This document shows, one piece after another, positions 52,129-61,244 of a stretch of DNA of 64,000 nt. The notes under the pieces are model-generated. The model ran no database searches, was not told the DNA's origin, and worked only from the letters and a program-made list of their open reading frames with translations. Origin of the DNA: JALYJG01 sp033763555 (lineage in GTDB: Bacteria; Pseudomonadota; Alphaproteobacteria; UBA9219); the NCBI GenBank assembly GCA_033763555.1, contig JANRKK010000036.1, positions 134,819-198,818 on the forward strand, given 5' to 3'. The position numbers and the translations under genes were made by a program. Every line of letters starts with the position of its first letter. Position 1 is the first letter of the stretch.

Positions 52129-52362
52129 TCAATAGCAAACCCGTAGTTGCGTCCTGAGAACGAGATAGTCCCGCAATGCGATAGGATAAATCGCATTCGC
52201 GGGAGCAGCCTCGATCTCGTCGGCCAGTTTGCGCTGAAATTCTCGATCATACTGGCTGATCGGCGGACAAACGCAGGCGGGATCAGAATTTGCCGTCGCG
52301 CAGGCGGTCAACAAGCTCGCCGCGATTGCGAGGAGCATCCAGCGTCGCACGAAGTTGGGCAT
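52129..52362 (-). CDS. Outer-membrane spanin lipoprotein (Rz1-like)
   Basis: A 77-residue lipoprotein: the signal ends in LLTAC, so Cys becomes lipidated, and the mature part is short and proline-containing (CVCPPISQYD). It overlaps the inner-membrane spanin gene by 80 bases in another frame, the classical Rz/Rz1 arrangement. Spanins fuse the inner and outer membranes at the end of phage lysis. It is the last gene of the phage late unit in this window. Confidence 0.78.
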   Translation of the reverse strand: MPNFVRRWMLLAIAASLLTACATANSDPACVCPPISQYDREFQRKLADEIEAAPANAIYPIALRDYLVLRTQLRVCY

Positions 52363-52522
52363 CCTTTACCTCCAATGTTTTTTTGAGTTGATCCACGCGC
52401 TCGGCGTTGCGTCCGGCCTGTCGTGCGCCCAGCAGCACCGCCATAACCGACAAGGCCACCACACCCCAGCCGATCAGGCGCAGCGCGTTGCTGGAGAACC
52501 AGCCGGTGAATACCGCCCACAT
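52283..52522 (-). CDS. Inner-membrane spanin (Rz-like)
   Basis: A 79-residue protein with one N-terminal membrane helix (ALRLIGWGVVALSVMAVLL) and a coiled-coil ectodomain (NAERVDQLKKTLEVKDAQLRATL), as expected for a phage i-spanin. Its start shares one base with the endolysin-type gene stop (TGATG), and its 3' end overlaps the Rz1-like gene. Confidence 0.72.
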   Translation of the reverse strand: MWAVFTGWFSSNALRLIGWGVVALSVMAVLLGARQAGRNAERVDQLKKTLEVKDAQLRATLDAPRNRGELVDRLRDGKF

Positions 52523-53193
52523 CAGCGTAGGCCCTTGCGATGATCATCAATCCGCGCCCAGAGCATTACGCCGATGCCGACCAGCGTGACGGCCAGCAGC
52601 AGCCATTTGGCGACCTCCAGATATGGCACCAGCCCCACCAGCGCGTCGCGGGCGGGATCGATGGTCTGCTGAATGGCTTCCACCACGCCAAGACCCGCCG
52701 TGGCCGCCGTCGCGGTCTGCCCGCCCTTGACGGTGCGGCTGGCTTGCAAATTGGCCTTTTCCGGCTCCACACCCGCCAAAACCAGGGCCTTGGTCAGCTG
52801 GGCATCGGTATAAGGCTGCTGGCCGTTTTCATGGTGGATGATCGCTTTGGTCAGCGGCAGAAGATGGTCAAAGTGGTGCATATCGAGCGGCTGGTCGGCA
52901 TTCAGCCCCGTGTCCGTCGCCACAGCCCTTACATACGCATTGGTGTTATTTTCCGTCGGTGGCGCCCAGCGACTGACGATCTGCCGGATGGTGCGCAGGT
53001 CGTGCTTGTCCTGATAGGCGATCAGCGTCCGCGCCAGCGCGCGGATGCCGTAGATGGCGTCCTTGAAGGTGAAAAACTCCACGTCCCCCTGACGTTCGGC
53101 CAGACCCTGCCACGGGTCGCTGTTACGGCGAAGATTGCCTGGGTTGTTGTTGCGGATGCCGCGCGGCGTGCGGCCTGTGGTTTCGGTTGTCAT
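52522..53193 (-). CDS. Phage lysis-module protein, probable peptidoglycan-degrading enzyme
   Basis: A 223-residue protein whose N-terminal 140 residues match phage proteins starting RGIRNNNPGNLRRN, with DVEFFTFKDAIYGIRALART and RQIVSRWAPPTENNT. These are found in virion-associated or lysis enzymes. A C-terminal membrane helix (LEVAKWLLLAVTLVGIGVML) suggests anchoring. Its place between the holin-like and spanin genes supports a lysis role; catalytic residues are not certain. Confidence 0.62.
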   Translation of the reverse strand: MTTETTGRTPRGIRNNNPGNLRRNSDPWQGLAERQGDVEFFTFKDAIYGIRALARTLIAYQDKHDLRTIRQIVSRWAPPTENNTNAYVRAVATDTGLNADQPLDMHHFDHLLPLTKAIIHHENGQQPYTDAQLTKALVLAGVEPEKANLQASRTVKGGQTATAATAGLGVVEAIQQTIDPARDALVGLVPYLEVAKWLLLAVTLVGIGVMLWARIDDHRKGLR

Positions 53194-53203
53194 GATGCCT
53201 CCT

Positions 53204-53491
53204 TCAGCGGTTGAAAAACGGTTTGATGAGCATTTCGAGCAGCGCGCCCGCGACGGCTCCCAGCGCCAGCACCACGGCGAAGCCGCCTTTCCAGCGATTG
53301 GCCATGCGGTCGAGGTCGGCGAGCTTGGTGTCCATGTCCTCGACCTTGGTTTTCAGCTCGGTGATGGCCGTGGTCAGGGTCTGGACTTGGGCTTCCAGCC
53401 TGCCGATGGCGCGGAAATATTCTGGCTCCGTCATGGGCGCGTTCTCCTGTTCCCGCCCGTCGAAGGCAGGTTGAAAATTGTTCAAGGTCAT
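53204..53491 (-). CDS. Holin-type protein (XhlA-like)
   Basis: A 95-residue protein with a central coiled coil (IGRLEAQVQTLTTAITELK, VEDMDTKLADLDRM) and one C-terminal membrane helix (GGFAVVLALGAVAGALLEML). This layout fits XhlA-type holin helpers. It precedes the lysis enzyme gene by 10 bases. A later start at 53434 is possible. Confidence 0.6.
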   Translation of the reverse strand: MTLNNFQPAFDGREQENAPMTEPEYFRAIGRLEAQVQTLTTAITELKTKVEDMDTKLADLDRMANRWKGGFAVVLALGAVAGALLEMLIKPFFNR

Positions 53492-53500
53492 GGGGTTCTC

Positions 53501-54331
53501 CTATCCGGCGACGACGATCAGCATGCCGCCTTGGCCGCTGGACGGCGGGGAGCCGTTGCGGCGAACGACTTCGACCGCGAGATGGCTCAGGCGCAGATTG
53601 GGGTCGCTCGTGCGGCGCACGGCTTCGATGGCCAGTTGGCTGACCTGCACCCGCGCCTGCGTGGGACGGCGCAACGCCTCCACCGCCAATTGACTGACGT
53701 GCAGGACGGGGTTTTCCGCCAGCGTGAACGTGTCGGAAAAATCAAAATATCCGACGCCGCCCGCAGCCGCGCCGCCAACGGTGAGATCAGACCCGCTGCC
53801 GCCGTACCAGATCGTTCCCGTGCGGCTGCTGGTCGTTGTGTTGCGGGCGCGATAGCCGATCTCGACCACGATCCTGTCGCTTGCCAGAGCCGATACGGCG
53901 GTCAAGGTCGCCGTTGCCGAGAGGGATTTGCCGAGCGCGGTCGTTCCCCACTCGTTGGTGTTGGGGTCGGCGTAATTGGCGAGCAACGTGCCGCGCAGAT
54001 TGTCGGTGTCGCCCTGCGTGACGAAAATATGGAGATAGAACGCCATGTCGGCGTCGCTGCTGCTGGCTTCTTGAACGCCCATCACGAGGTCGAGCGTGCC
54101 GGAGAAATTATGATCCGCCGCGAGCGGTGCCGACACGCAGCGCAGAAGAAGCACATCGTAATCGGCGGTAGCGACGGTCTCCGCAACGCCGACGGAAAGC
54201 GGGCCGCCCAGACCCGCGAGGTCTTTCGCGTCCATGCCGCAGACGGCGTGTCCCGTTGTTTTCTCCCACGCGCCACGGATGGTCGTCGGCGTGATTTTCA
54301 CGCCGGATGCGGATGGATAAAGCCTTGTCAT
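53501..54331 (-). CDS. Phage structural protein with C-terminal repeat motif
   Basis: A 276-residue protein, mostly beta-rich (YDVLLLRCVSAPLAADHNFS, RIVVEIGYRARNTTTSS), not assigned to a named family. Near the C-terminus a motif of about 17 residues recurs three times: LHVSQLAVEALRRP, VQVSQLAIEAVRRT and LRLSHLAVEVVRRN. The gene lies downstream of tail genes and is likely a tail tip or decoration protein. Confidence 0.6.
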   Translation of the reverse strand: MTRLYPSASGVKITPTTIRGAWEKTTGHAVCGMDAKDLAGLGGPLSVGVAETVATADYDVLLLRCVSAPLAADHNFSGTLDLVMGVQEASSSDADMAFYLHIFVTQGDTDNLRGTLLANYADPNTNEWGTTALGKSLSATATLTAVSALASDRIVVEIGYRARNTTTSSRTGTIWYGGSGSDLTVGGAAAGGVGYFDFSDTFTLAENPVLHVSQLAVEALRRPTQARVQVSQLAIEAVRRTSDPNLRLSHLAVEVVRRNGSPPSSGQGGMLIVVAG

Positions 54332-54334
54332 GGG

Positions 54335-55360
54335 TTATGCCTGCACCTTGTAGCCGAACTCGGCGGTGTTGATCTCGCTCTCCGTCCATGCGGCGGTCGT
54401 ATTGGGATTCTTTTCGATGATCTGGCGAAAATAGCGGTAGTCGGTGCCGACATTCTGGGAGTCGCCTTCATAGTCCGTGCCGGACACGCGCGTGAGCGAA
54501 CGGAAGGTGCGACCGCCCGCATCGTCCTTGCGTGCCGCCATGTTGACCTGCACGCCGAAAATACTGCCCGTGATCGCCGGAAGGTTGCCGCAGTCCAACG
54601 TGTCGCGCTGCCCCACCGTGTTGCTGTAGTTGTAGGTGGAATCGCTATCCAGCGTCGTGTCGTCGAGGTTGTCCCAGTTGCTGGCGCTGCCTTGACGGCT
54701 GAATTCGCTGTAGTTGCCCGCGCCGATGGGGCGCACGGTGTCGATCCGCACATCGCCGAGGAAGCTGTTGTTCGCGCTGCCCGTGCCGTCGCAGATGTAA
54801 AGGTCGTCGATGCCGTTGTCGGAGCCGCGCCCCCAGATTTGAATGCGGGTGGCGGTCGAAAGCGTGGTGGATTGCTTGGTGTCGCCCGTGAAGTTGAGCC
54901 ATGTGCTTTCGTTGACGCGCACCTCCCAGTTGCCGCCGCTGTCCGCGATGGTGAGCTTCACCTCGATATAGTTCCAGGTGAGGATTGGCAGCGCGTTGGT
55001 GGATGTCGCCAACAGCGTGCCGCTGCTCACCGAGTTGCGATAAACACGGATGGTGCCGTCGTTGCCGATGGACAATGCGCCCTGGATCGTTCCTGTCTCG
55101 TCCGAAAATCGCAAAAGCTCAGTGGTTTCGGTGGAGACCATGTAGAGCGCAAAGCCGACGATCCACGTCGATTGCGGGTCAAACGTCATGCCGATAAAAT
55201 CGCTTGATGTGCGGAAAAAGAGCGCCGTCGATCCCGCGCGCCGCCCCGTCATGGTCGTGATACCGATGGACGATCCGCTGTCGTTGTAGGACGTGTATTT
55301 GAGCGGGATTTGCGACGGGATGGCGTAGTGGTCGAAGCCGTCAATGAAACGTAATGCCAT
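54335..55360 (-). CDS. Phage tail-associated protein, lectin-like fold
   Basis: A 341-residue protein that looks like a concanavalin A-like jelly roll: ALRFIDGFDHYAIPSQIP, FGQ-free IGMTFDPQSTWIVGFALYMV, GTIRVYRNSV, NYIEVKLTIADSGGNWEVRV, then DDLYICDGTGSANNSFLGDV. Such domains occur in phage tail proteins that touch the host surface. It ends 4 bases before the next gene. Confidence 0.65.
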   Translation of the reverse strand: MALRFIDGFDHYAIPSQIPLKYTSYNDSGSSIGITTMTGRRAGSTALFFRTSSDFIGMTFDPQSTWIVGFALYMVSTETTELLRFSDETGTIQGALSIGNDGTIRVYRNSVSSGTLLATSTNALPILTWNYIEVKLTIADSGGNWEVRVNESTWLNFTGDTKQSTTLSTATRIQIWGRGSDNGIDDLYICDGTGSANNSFLGDVRIDTVRPIGAGNYSEFSRQGSASNWDNLDDTTLDSDSTYNYSNTVGQRDTLDCGNLPAITGSIFGVQVNMAARKDDAGGRTFRSLTRVSGTDYEGDSQNVGTDYRYFRQIIEKNPNTTAAWTESEINTAEFGYKVQA

Positions 55361-55370
55361 GGTTTCCTCC

Positions 55371-56102
55371 TTAAAGTCTGATGCCCGCCAGCGCGAAGCC
55401 GATATCGGCCAGCGTGCTGTCGGCGGGGTTTGGGGCGATGATGGTCAGCACGTCGCCCGCCGCGAAATCCGTGGCCGTGGCCGCCGTGAAGGTCGGCGTT
55501 GTCACACCAGCGGCAAATTGCATGCTGGCGAATTGCGTGCCGTTTTTGCGGAGAGAGAACGTGGCGGTCGCGCCGGAAGCTATGCCCGCCACGCCGCGAC
55601 TATTGGCCATGCCTGCGGGAAAGCGCACCGCGCGCGGCACGGGATAGCGCAGGACGACCGATCCACCCGTGGGGACACCCGCCAGCGTCCCGCCGATATC
55701 GTAAGGAATGGTCGCGCCCACGGCGGTCTCGGCGACGATCTGGAAGGTCGTGCCGTCGCAATAGAGCAATTTGCGCTCACCCGCATTGATCGTGATGGTC
55801 GTTCCCGCAGGGGTCTTGACCCCGACGGCAAAACCGCCCGTGGTGGCGTTCTCCACCATCAGCAACTTCGGCTTGGCGGGGATGGTGACCGTTCGTCCCG
55901 CCGTCAATGTGCCTGTGAATTTCATCGACAGGGAACCGAGCATCTGCGCATCGGTCAGCGTGGTGTCCACATCCGCAATGGCGATGCTGGTCAGCTGGCA
56001 CAAAGCCTTGTCCAGCGCGTCGAAGGCGGCGTTGGCCGTCACTTCCTTTTGCGCCTGATTTGCGGCGATATGTTCGATGAGCAAGTTTGGTGTTGTGGGC
56101 AT
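55371..56102 (-). CDS. Phage tail protein (DUF2793-like)
   Basis: A 243-residue protein whose N-terminus, LLIEHIAANQAQKEVTANAA, is the hallmark of DUF2793 phage/GTA fibre-type proteins. The rest is beta-rich (TGTLTAGRTVTIPAKPKLLM, NAGERKLLYCDGTTFQIVA). It lies directly after the large tail tip gene, as receptor-binding genes often do. Confidence 0.68.
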   Translation of the reverse strand: MPTTPNLLIEHIAANQAQKEVTANAAFDALDKALCQLTSIAIADVDTTLTDAQMLGSLSMKFTGTLTAGRTVTIPAKPKLLMVENATTGGFAVGVKTPAGTTITINAGERKLLYCDGTTFQIVAETAVGATIPYDIGGTLAGVPTGGSVVLRYPVPRAVRFPAGMANSRGVAGIASGATATFSLRKNGTQFASMQFAAGVTTPTFTAATATDFAAGDVLTIIAPNPADSTLADIGFALAGIRL

Positions 56103-56112
56103 GGTTTTGTCC

Positions 56113-59100
56113 TTAAATCGTGGCTTGTTGAGGCTGGCCGCGTCCGACCACGGCGTTGAGCTGATAAACGGCGACCGTCACCGCGCTTTGCGCCGCGCCG
56201 AAATCCACCACCTGTTCGGCGGCGGGATAAATAATGCTCGGCGTGGTGGATGTGAGCGTGTGTTTGACCGTGGTGCCGGAAAGGATGTCGATCTCGTAAT
56301 TCTCGCTGGCCTCGAACAAAGGCACGTCCGTGCCGTCCTGCCATTCGCCGTACCAGCGCGTACGCCGTTTCCAACTGATGGTCAGGTTGCCGGAGCCGTC
56401 GCGGGTACCAGCGACCTGCACGGGCGAGAAGCAACGCAGACTGTTGCCCTTGAAAACGAAGGGATTGGACGGCGCATCGTCCCAGTTGCCGCCATCGGGA
56501 ATGCCCTTGTAATAGGCCGTCCGGCTAATCTCCGTCATGGGTAACGGCGTGCGATACACGCCGTCATTGGTCAGCAGAATGAAACGCTCGCCCGTCGCAT
56601 GCGAAGCCATGGCGCTTTCCGTGCCGCGCCGCCCGCGCAGCAGGCCAGACAATTCATAAAGCCCACTGGCCAGAACATTGGCGTTGCGCCATTGGATGAT
56701 CTCGTTGCCCAGCAATGCCACGTTTGCCCAATTCAGGACTTCCAGCGCCGTTTTGCTGTCGAGCGTCCCTTGCGTGAGGGCAACCTGAACCTTGCTGGTT
56801 TCGTCCCACGTCCAGGGGCTGGTGACGTTGGGCAACACGGTGGCCGCCCAGCCGAAGGTTGGGCCGTCATTGCCCGTGCCGAGGACTTCCCAGGCCAGCT
56901 CATCGGGCGAGCGATACATGGACGCGCCCGTGACGCTGCCGTCGCGGAAGCCGAAAGCGTAATACATGCCCAGCGTGTCGTCCTCATAGCGCAGCATGGG
57001 CAAATCCATGAGGAACAGCGGCGTCGGCCCCGCAAGGCCGATAGGCTTGGGCGGTAGATTGCCGCCGGAACCCGTGGCCGTAGAGAGATAGACGATCTCG
57101 TCCTCCGCCACCGCTTCGCAAGACACGACATTATTGCCGCCGAAATCCACCTTGTTCAGGCGGAGCTTCAGCACGATGTCGTCAAGATTGACGGTCACCA
57201 CGTCGGACGGATCAAGCCGTAGCCATTTGGGTGGCAGGCTGAATTTATACTGGTTGCGCTCGACCCAGGCGTTATAGAGCGTGCGTTCGGCGATCTGCTT
57301 GGCCTCGTCCGGCGTGAGCGAAATCGAGATTTCTCGCGTCTGCTTCTCCCGTGTGATGATCGCGTCGGTGATGCGGGAAGCGTGCTGGGTGTTGGGCTGG
57401 TGGTCGCGGGTCGGATCGACATGTACGATGTCGAGGCGTTGCGGCAATTCCACATCCTGCACACGAGTTTCCGAAAGGCGGGTTTGATTGTCCGTTCCGC
57501 CGCTATCATCCGCGCCGAGGTCGTCTTTGCCGATGTTGACCACGCTCGACCCGCCGCGCGGGATGAAGCGCAACACGCCGTCCGTCTCCACAGCATCGAT
57601 GAAGAAGGAACCCAAAAGCGGCTCCAGCGCCTCGCGGGCAGCCATGCGCCGACTGACGACATAGCCGCGCAAGGGCTGACTGACGGCGCTCGTCACGATG
57701 CTGGTTGGTGCCATGCCCGCCTTCTGGCAGATATTCGACAGCACGCTGGAAAGCGTCACGGAATCGTTGCCGTAGCGTTCCAGCGGGTATTTGATCTCGC
57801 CCGCATCGGTCATGATCACGGCGGAATGCGTGAATTTCTCGTAAGAGCCGCCGAAATGCGACGAGCTGGTCGGCAGGAACGGGATCAGGTTGATCCGCTG
57901 CTCCACCTGCATCGCGGTCAGGTTCACAAGCGTGGCTTCCATGTCCGCCGTCGCCCAGAGCCTGCCGTTGATTGGATAGTTGAAGTCGGACTGAATGCCC
58001 CATCCGGCGGGAATGGCCACATCGTCGCAATGCCCCGCATAACCGCTTTCAGGGTGCCATTTGACCAAGCGATGGCCAAGGCCGAGCGTGAAATAGATAT
58101 GCCCCGTAAAATCGTCCCAGAATACGGTGCGCGGCAATTCGCCGTTCGTCCAGGCAATGCTGCTCCATTCCGTCAGCTCCCCAGTGCCAAAACCATTCGG
58201 CACGAACTTCCGCACATAGCCGCCCGTCACCTGCCAATAGCGGCCATAGGGATCGTCGCACATGGGGCCGCCGAACATGACGGAGGGGAAATAGTCCGAA
58301 AGGTCGGCGATCTGCTTCAGGTTCGTGTCATAGACCAGCCGTGTGCCGTAACAGAAGATTTTATCCCGCCGCACGCAGCCGTTGACGCTGAAGCTGATCT
58401 TGGGGCTGCTGATTGCCACGATACCGAGCGTGTCAGGATGACGCTTGACTAAACGCATGGTTACGCCATAGGCATCGGTCGCATGATAATAATAGCCTTG
58501 GCTATCAATGCCGCTGACATCACCGTAAACATCGTTCGCCCCTGGATAGATCGCCGTCCAGTTCGGGTCTTCCAGATCGCGCTGTAAAGCCAGCGTGTTA
58601 TTGACGCAATCGTATTTGAAGACGTGGTGCGCGCCCGTGCCTATCAGCGTGCCGCGCGCCTGATCGAGAATGCCGCCCTCTCTGGTCATGGTGATGGCGG
58701 GCGTCATGATGACGGCATCACTCTGCATATCGCCGTCGGCCACGACTTCCGCGCTGATATTCGGGATGCGGTTGGCGAAGTCCTTCAGTTGCAGATCATC
58801 GAACACCAGATAGCACAAGCCTCGAAAGGCAGGCACGTTGCCCGCGCCGAGGTGCATTTCCATCGTCGGGTCGGGTTCTTCGTCCTCACCGCCGCGATGG
58901 ATGCGCACGACACCAGGGTATTTCTCGGTCGATTGCGTGTTGCTGGCCGTCGCGTCATAGATGACCTTGGTATCCGCCCAGATGCGCCGCACGGTCGCCA
59001 CGGGGCCGAGGCACAGCCCGACCGCGAAGGACACGGAATAGCTGTAGGTGGTCTGCGACGATTTCTTCCCGCCGCCTTTACCGCCGCTGCTTTTCTTGAC

Positions 59101-59361
59101 GGTGCGGGTTTCCTTGAGCGGTGTTGACCAGATAACGTTGCCGGAAATCCGCATGGTGCCATAGACCAGCGGGATTGGCGCGCCGTAGGTGGAGGTCTGC
59201 ACCGACAAATCGTCAATGCGCGGCCCTTCGATGTTCTGGCCTTTACCGCCACCGAACAACAGATTGCCGAGCAGCACGCCGCCCAGCCATCCAGCGGACG
59301 CGCCGATGCCGATGGCGGAACCGAGGGCCGATCCCACCACGCCGAGAGCAAGAACGGCCAT
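56113..59361 (-). CDS. Phage tail tip / host specificity protein (gpJ-like)
   Basis: A 1082-residue tail tip protein. The N-terminus has a glycine-rich membrane-like segment (GSAIGIGASAGWLGGVLLG) and then PIPLVYGTMRISGNVIW, the phage-tail baseplate hub pattern. Middle blocks include IPRGGSSVVNIGKDDLGADD and DATRDHQ-like VHVDPTRDHQPNT, with beta-sandwich domains at the C-terminus. GTA homologues carry a TIM barrel; I see none. It overlaps the NlpC gene by one base. Confidence 0.85.
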   Translation of the reverse strand: MAVLALGVVGSALGSAIGIGASAGWLGGVLLGNLLFGGGKGQNIEGPRIDDLSVQTSTYGAPIPLVYGTMRISGNVIWSTPLKETRTVKKSSGGKGGGKKSSQTTYSYSVSFAVGLCLGPVATVRRIWADTKVIYDATASNTQSTEKYPGVVRIHRGGEDEEPDPTMEMHLGAGNVPAFRGLCYLVFDDLQLKDFANRIPNISAEVVADGDMQSDAVIMTPAITMTREGGILDQARGTLIGTGAHHVFKYDCVNNTLALQRDLEDPNWTAIYPGANDVYGDVSGIDSQGYYYHATDAYGVTMRLVKRHPDTLGIVAISSPKISFSVNGCVRRDKIFCYGTRLVYDTNLKQIADLSDYFPSVMFGGPMCDDPYGRYWQVTGGYVRKFVPNGFGTGELTEWSSIAWTNGELPRTVFWDDFTGHIYFTLGLGHRLVKWHPESGYAGHCDDVAIPAGWGIQSDFNYPINGRLWATADMEATLVNLTAMQVEQRINLIPFLPTSSSHFGGSYEKFTHSAVIMTDAGEIKYPLERYGNDSVTLSSVLSNICQKAGMAPTSIVTSAVSQPLRGYVVSRRMAAREALEPLLGSFFIDAVETDGVLRFIPRGGSSVVNIGKDDLGADDSGGTDNQTRLSETRVQDVELPQRLDIVHVDPTRDHQPNTQHASRITDAIITREKQTREISISLTPDEAKQIAERTLYNAWVERNQYKFSLPPKWLRLDPSDVVTVNLDDIVLKLRLNKVDFGGNNVVSCEAVAEDEIVYLSTATGSGGNLPPKPIGLAGPTPLFLMDLPMLRYEDDTLGMYYAFGFRDGSVTGASMYRSPDELAWEVLGTGNDGPTFGWAATVLPNVTSPWTWDETSKVQVALTQGTLDSKTALEVLNWANVALLGNEIIQWRNANVLASGLYELSGLLRGRRGTESAMASHATGERFILLTNDGVYRTPLPMTEISRTAYYKGIPDGGNWDDAPSNPFVFKGNSLRCFSPVQVAGTRDGSGNLTISWKRRTRWYGEWQDGTDVPLFEASENYEIDILSGTTVKHTLTSTTPSIIYPAAEQVVDFGAAQSAVTVAVYQLNAVVGRGQPQQATI

Positions 59362-59813
59362 TACATGTCTCCCGCGAAATACGGAAAGCGGTAAGCCGCC
59401 GCGATGCGTTGCCGCCAGCGATCATCAAGACTGTGTTCCACGACCTTGCCCACGCCCGAATAGCTATGGATGATGCCGTGGTCGGTGATGAGCGCGACGT
59501 GCTGCGGCTCACGCCCCCACGCCATAAAATAGAAATCGGCTACTTCCGCATCGGCCACGGGAATGGCGACAAACCAGCGTCCCAGTGCTTCGCGCATGCG
59601 CTTGCTGTCCGGCATCATAGAATAATTGGCGTAGGATAAGGCTTCGTCTGAATTGGGGTCGTAATTCACCAGCCCGTGCTGAATGCCGATAGCCTTAATG
59701 AGGCCGATGCAGTCGCACGCCACGCCCTTGAGCGCGCCCTGGTGCTTGAAGGGCGTGCCCAGCCATTCGCGGGCTTCATGCACCACGTCCATGCGGGTCA
59801 GTTTATTTGCCAT
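59361..59813 (-). CDS. Phage tail NlpC/P60 peptidase
   Basis: A 150-residue cysteine peptidase: VACDCIGLIKA with catalytic C35, and PQHVALITDHG with H105. In phage tails (lambda gpK type; GTA gp14) this protein cuts peptidoglycan at infection. The ATG at 59813 (MANKLTRMDV) is right for the family; the frame open to 60035 is out of pattern. It overlaps the DUF2163 gene by 11 bases. Confidence 0.88.
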   Translation of the reverse strand: MANKLTRMDVVHEAREWLGTPFKHQGALKGVACDCIGLIKAIGIQHGLVNYDPNSDEALSYANYSMMPDSKRMREALGRWFVAIPVADAEVADFYFMAWGREPQHVALITDHGIIHSYSGVGKVVEHSLDDRWRQRIAAAYRFPYFAGDM

Positions 59814-60648
59814 CGGGATAAGCCAGAACCTGATCGTTGCCAGGGACGTTCGGTTCGCCCCTGAAGTTTTTGACGTTGCTGTACCTGTCTTTGCAGGTTG
59901 AGAATTTCTTGTCGCAGCCTGGGCGCAAACTGTAATTGTCGCCAATCGCCACTTCGCTCGGCATGGGCAGGAACAGCGTGAATGCGCCGGAGCTTCCGAA
60001 GGCTTTGACCTCCATCTTGCGGCCAACATTCGCACCGCTCGTCCAGGTCAAAAGTCCGCCGTTCCAGTGATTGACGGATTCCCCGCGTGCGCTATCGGCA
60101 AAACTGCGCCGATCCGTCACCGCCGTGACTGCGCCCGTGACGGTCAGCGCAGCCAGGTTAACTTTGCAGCGCGTATCGCCAAGGTCTGCACGACAATCAG
60201 GCGTGTAAAGCTCGACGATCTGCTGTGAGAGCGCCTGCGAAAGTCCGCGCAATTCGGCGCGGAACACCGTGTCTTTCAATTCCACTTCGCCGATGGTTCC
60301 GTGCTTCAGAATGATTTTGCCGTTGGCAAGGTTGCTCCAGTTGACGAGGAAAATCTCCACCGTCGCGCCGTCCCACACGCCTGCGCGCAAATCGGCGGCG
60401 CTCAAGGTTTCGCTGTCAATCGCGCTTTCGATGTCGAGATTGTCCACCGCGAGATTGGCAATGGTGTGAATGGCCGAGCGGGTGTAGCCGGAGCGCGCCT
60501 GATACAGCAGGCTGTCCACCGTCAAATCCTTGTCGAAATCCGTGAAACCGAAGATCGCGCCATCGCGGCGCGTGACCTTCCAGCAGGTCGCAAGGGTGGT
60601 CGTTTCTCCCGCGATATGCGTGGCCAGCGGGCTTCCTGCCGTTTTCAT
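59803..60648 (-). CDS. Phage tail hub protein, DUF2163, likely Fe-S
   Basis: A 281-residue protein: LATHIAGETTTLATCWKVTR, FTDFDKDLTV at the N-terminus, PDCRADLGDTRC in the middle and RPGCDKKFSTC near the end, then NFRGEPNVPGND. The four cysteines C152, C161, C245 and C252 fit the 4Fe-4S site seen in lambda gpL and GTA hub proteins. The ATG at 60648 overlaps the upstream stop. Confidence 0.87.
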   Translation of the reverse strand: MKTAGSPLATHIAGETTTLATCWKVTRRDGAIFGFTDFDKDLTVDSLLYQARSGYTRSAIHTIANLAVDNLDIESAIDSETLSAADLRAGVWDGATVEIFLVNWSNLANGKIILKHGTIGEVELKDTVFRAELRGLSQALSQQIVELYTPDCRADLGDTRCKVNLAALTVTGAVTAVTDRRSFADSARGESVNHWNGGLLTWTSGANVGRKMEVKAFGSSGAFTLFLPMPSEVAIGDNYSLRPGCDKKFSTCKDRYSNVKNFRGEPNVPGNDQVLAYPDGK

Positions 60649-61244
60649 ACTCTGATCTCCACAATCGGAATGCCCGACCATTGATGAAGGTTGATTTGTT
60701 CGATGGTGACGGCCATGCGGTCGGTGTCGAAACGCACAGGCACGTCGAATTCATAATCAGCCGACACGGCCACGCCGTTCGCGGGAGCCGTTGTAAAGGT
60801 GATGACTCCCGTGGTCGTATTCACCGACCAGCCGGATGCCTGCAACACGCCCGCGAGATAGACCTTCACCGTTCCAGCCACGGGCTTGGAGATCGTCCGC
60901 ACGTCCGTGCTGCCGCCAGATGAATAGGTGCGGATCATCTGGAACGTGGTGATCGTGCCGTTGCCCGTGCCGAGTGCCTGCGCGGTCGCCTTGTAATCCG
61001 TCCAGTCCTTGAACCGGAACCCGTGGGCGCGACCTTTGCGGGCGCGGAAGAAAGCGATCAGCGTGTCGAGCTGCGTTTGCTTTTTAAGACCAGAGGCAAC
61101 ATCCCAGCGCCCACGCGCCGCCGACCAGTTGATATTACGCTGCTCAAAGCCGGAGGCCGTGGCGACGACGCTTGTTGCAAACTCCGGCCCGCCCGTCGCC
61201 CCGTAGGCAATATCATCGGGAAAACGGACTTCGTGGAAGGCCAT
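60645..61244 (-). CDS. Phage tail protein, DUF2460 (distal tail type)
   Basis: A 199-residue protein matching DUF2460: FHEVRFPDDIAYGATGGPEF, RWDVASGLKKQTQLDTLIAFF, GRAHGFRFKDWTDYK, and AYEF-like VSADYEFDVPVRFDTDRM. In GTAs and related phages it forms the distal tail ring (gp12 position). It abuts the tape-measure gene by one shared base. Confidence 0.9.
   Translation of the reverse strand: MAFHEVRFPDDIAYGATGGPEFATSVVATASGFEQRNINWSAARGRWDVASGLKKQTQLDTLIAFFRARKGRAHGFRFKDWTDYKATAQALGTGNGTITTFQMIRTYSSGGSTDVRTISKPVAGTVKVYLAGVLQASGWSVNTTTGVITFTTAPANGVAVSADYEFDVPVRFDTDRMAVTIEQINLHQWSGIPIVEIRV

Noticed and set aside
52118..52140. Possible terminator between cusA and the spanin gene
   Set aside because: The stem is only 6 bp (TTTGCT/AGCAAA) and no T run follows on either strand.
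53135..55207. A 690-codon plus-strand frame through the phage genes
   Set aside because: It is antisense to four well-supported minus-strand phage genes, is rich in Arg/His/Gly as expected for an antisense shadow, and matches nothing known.
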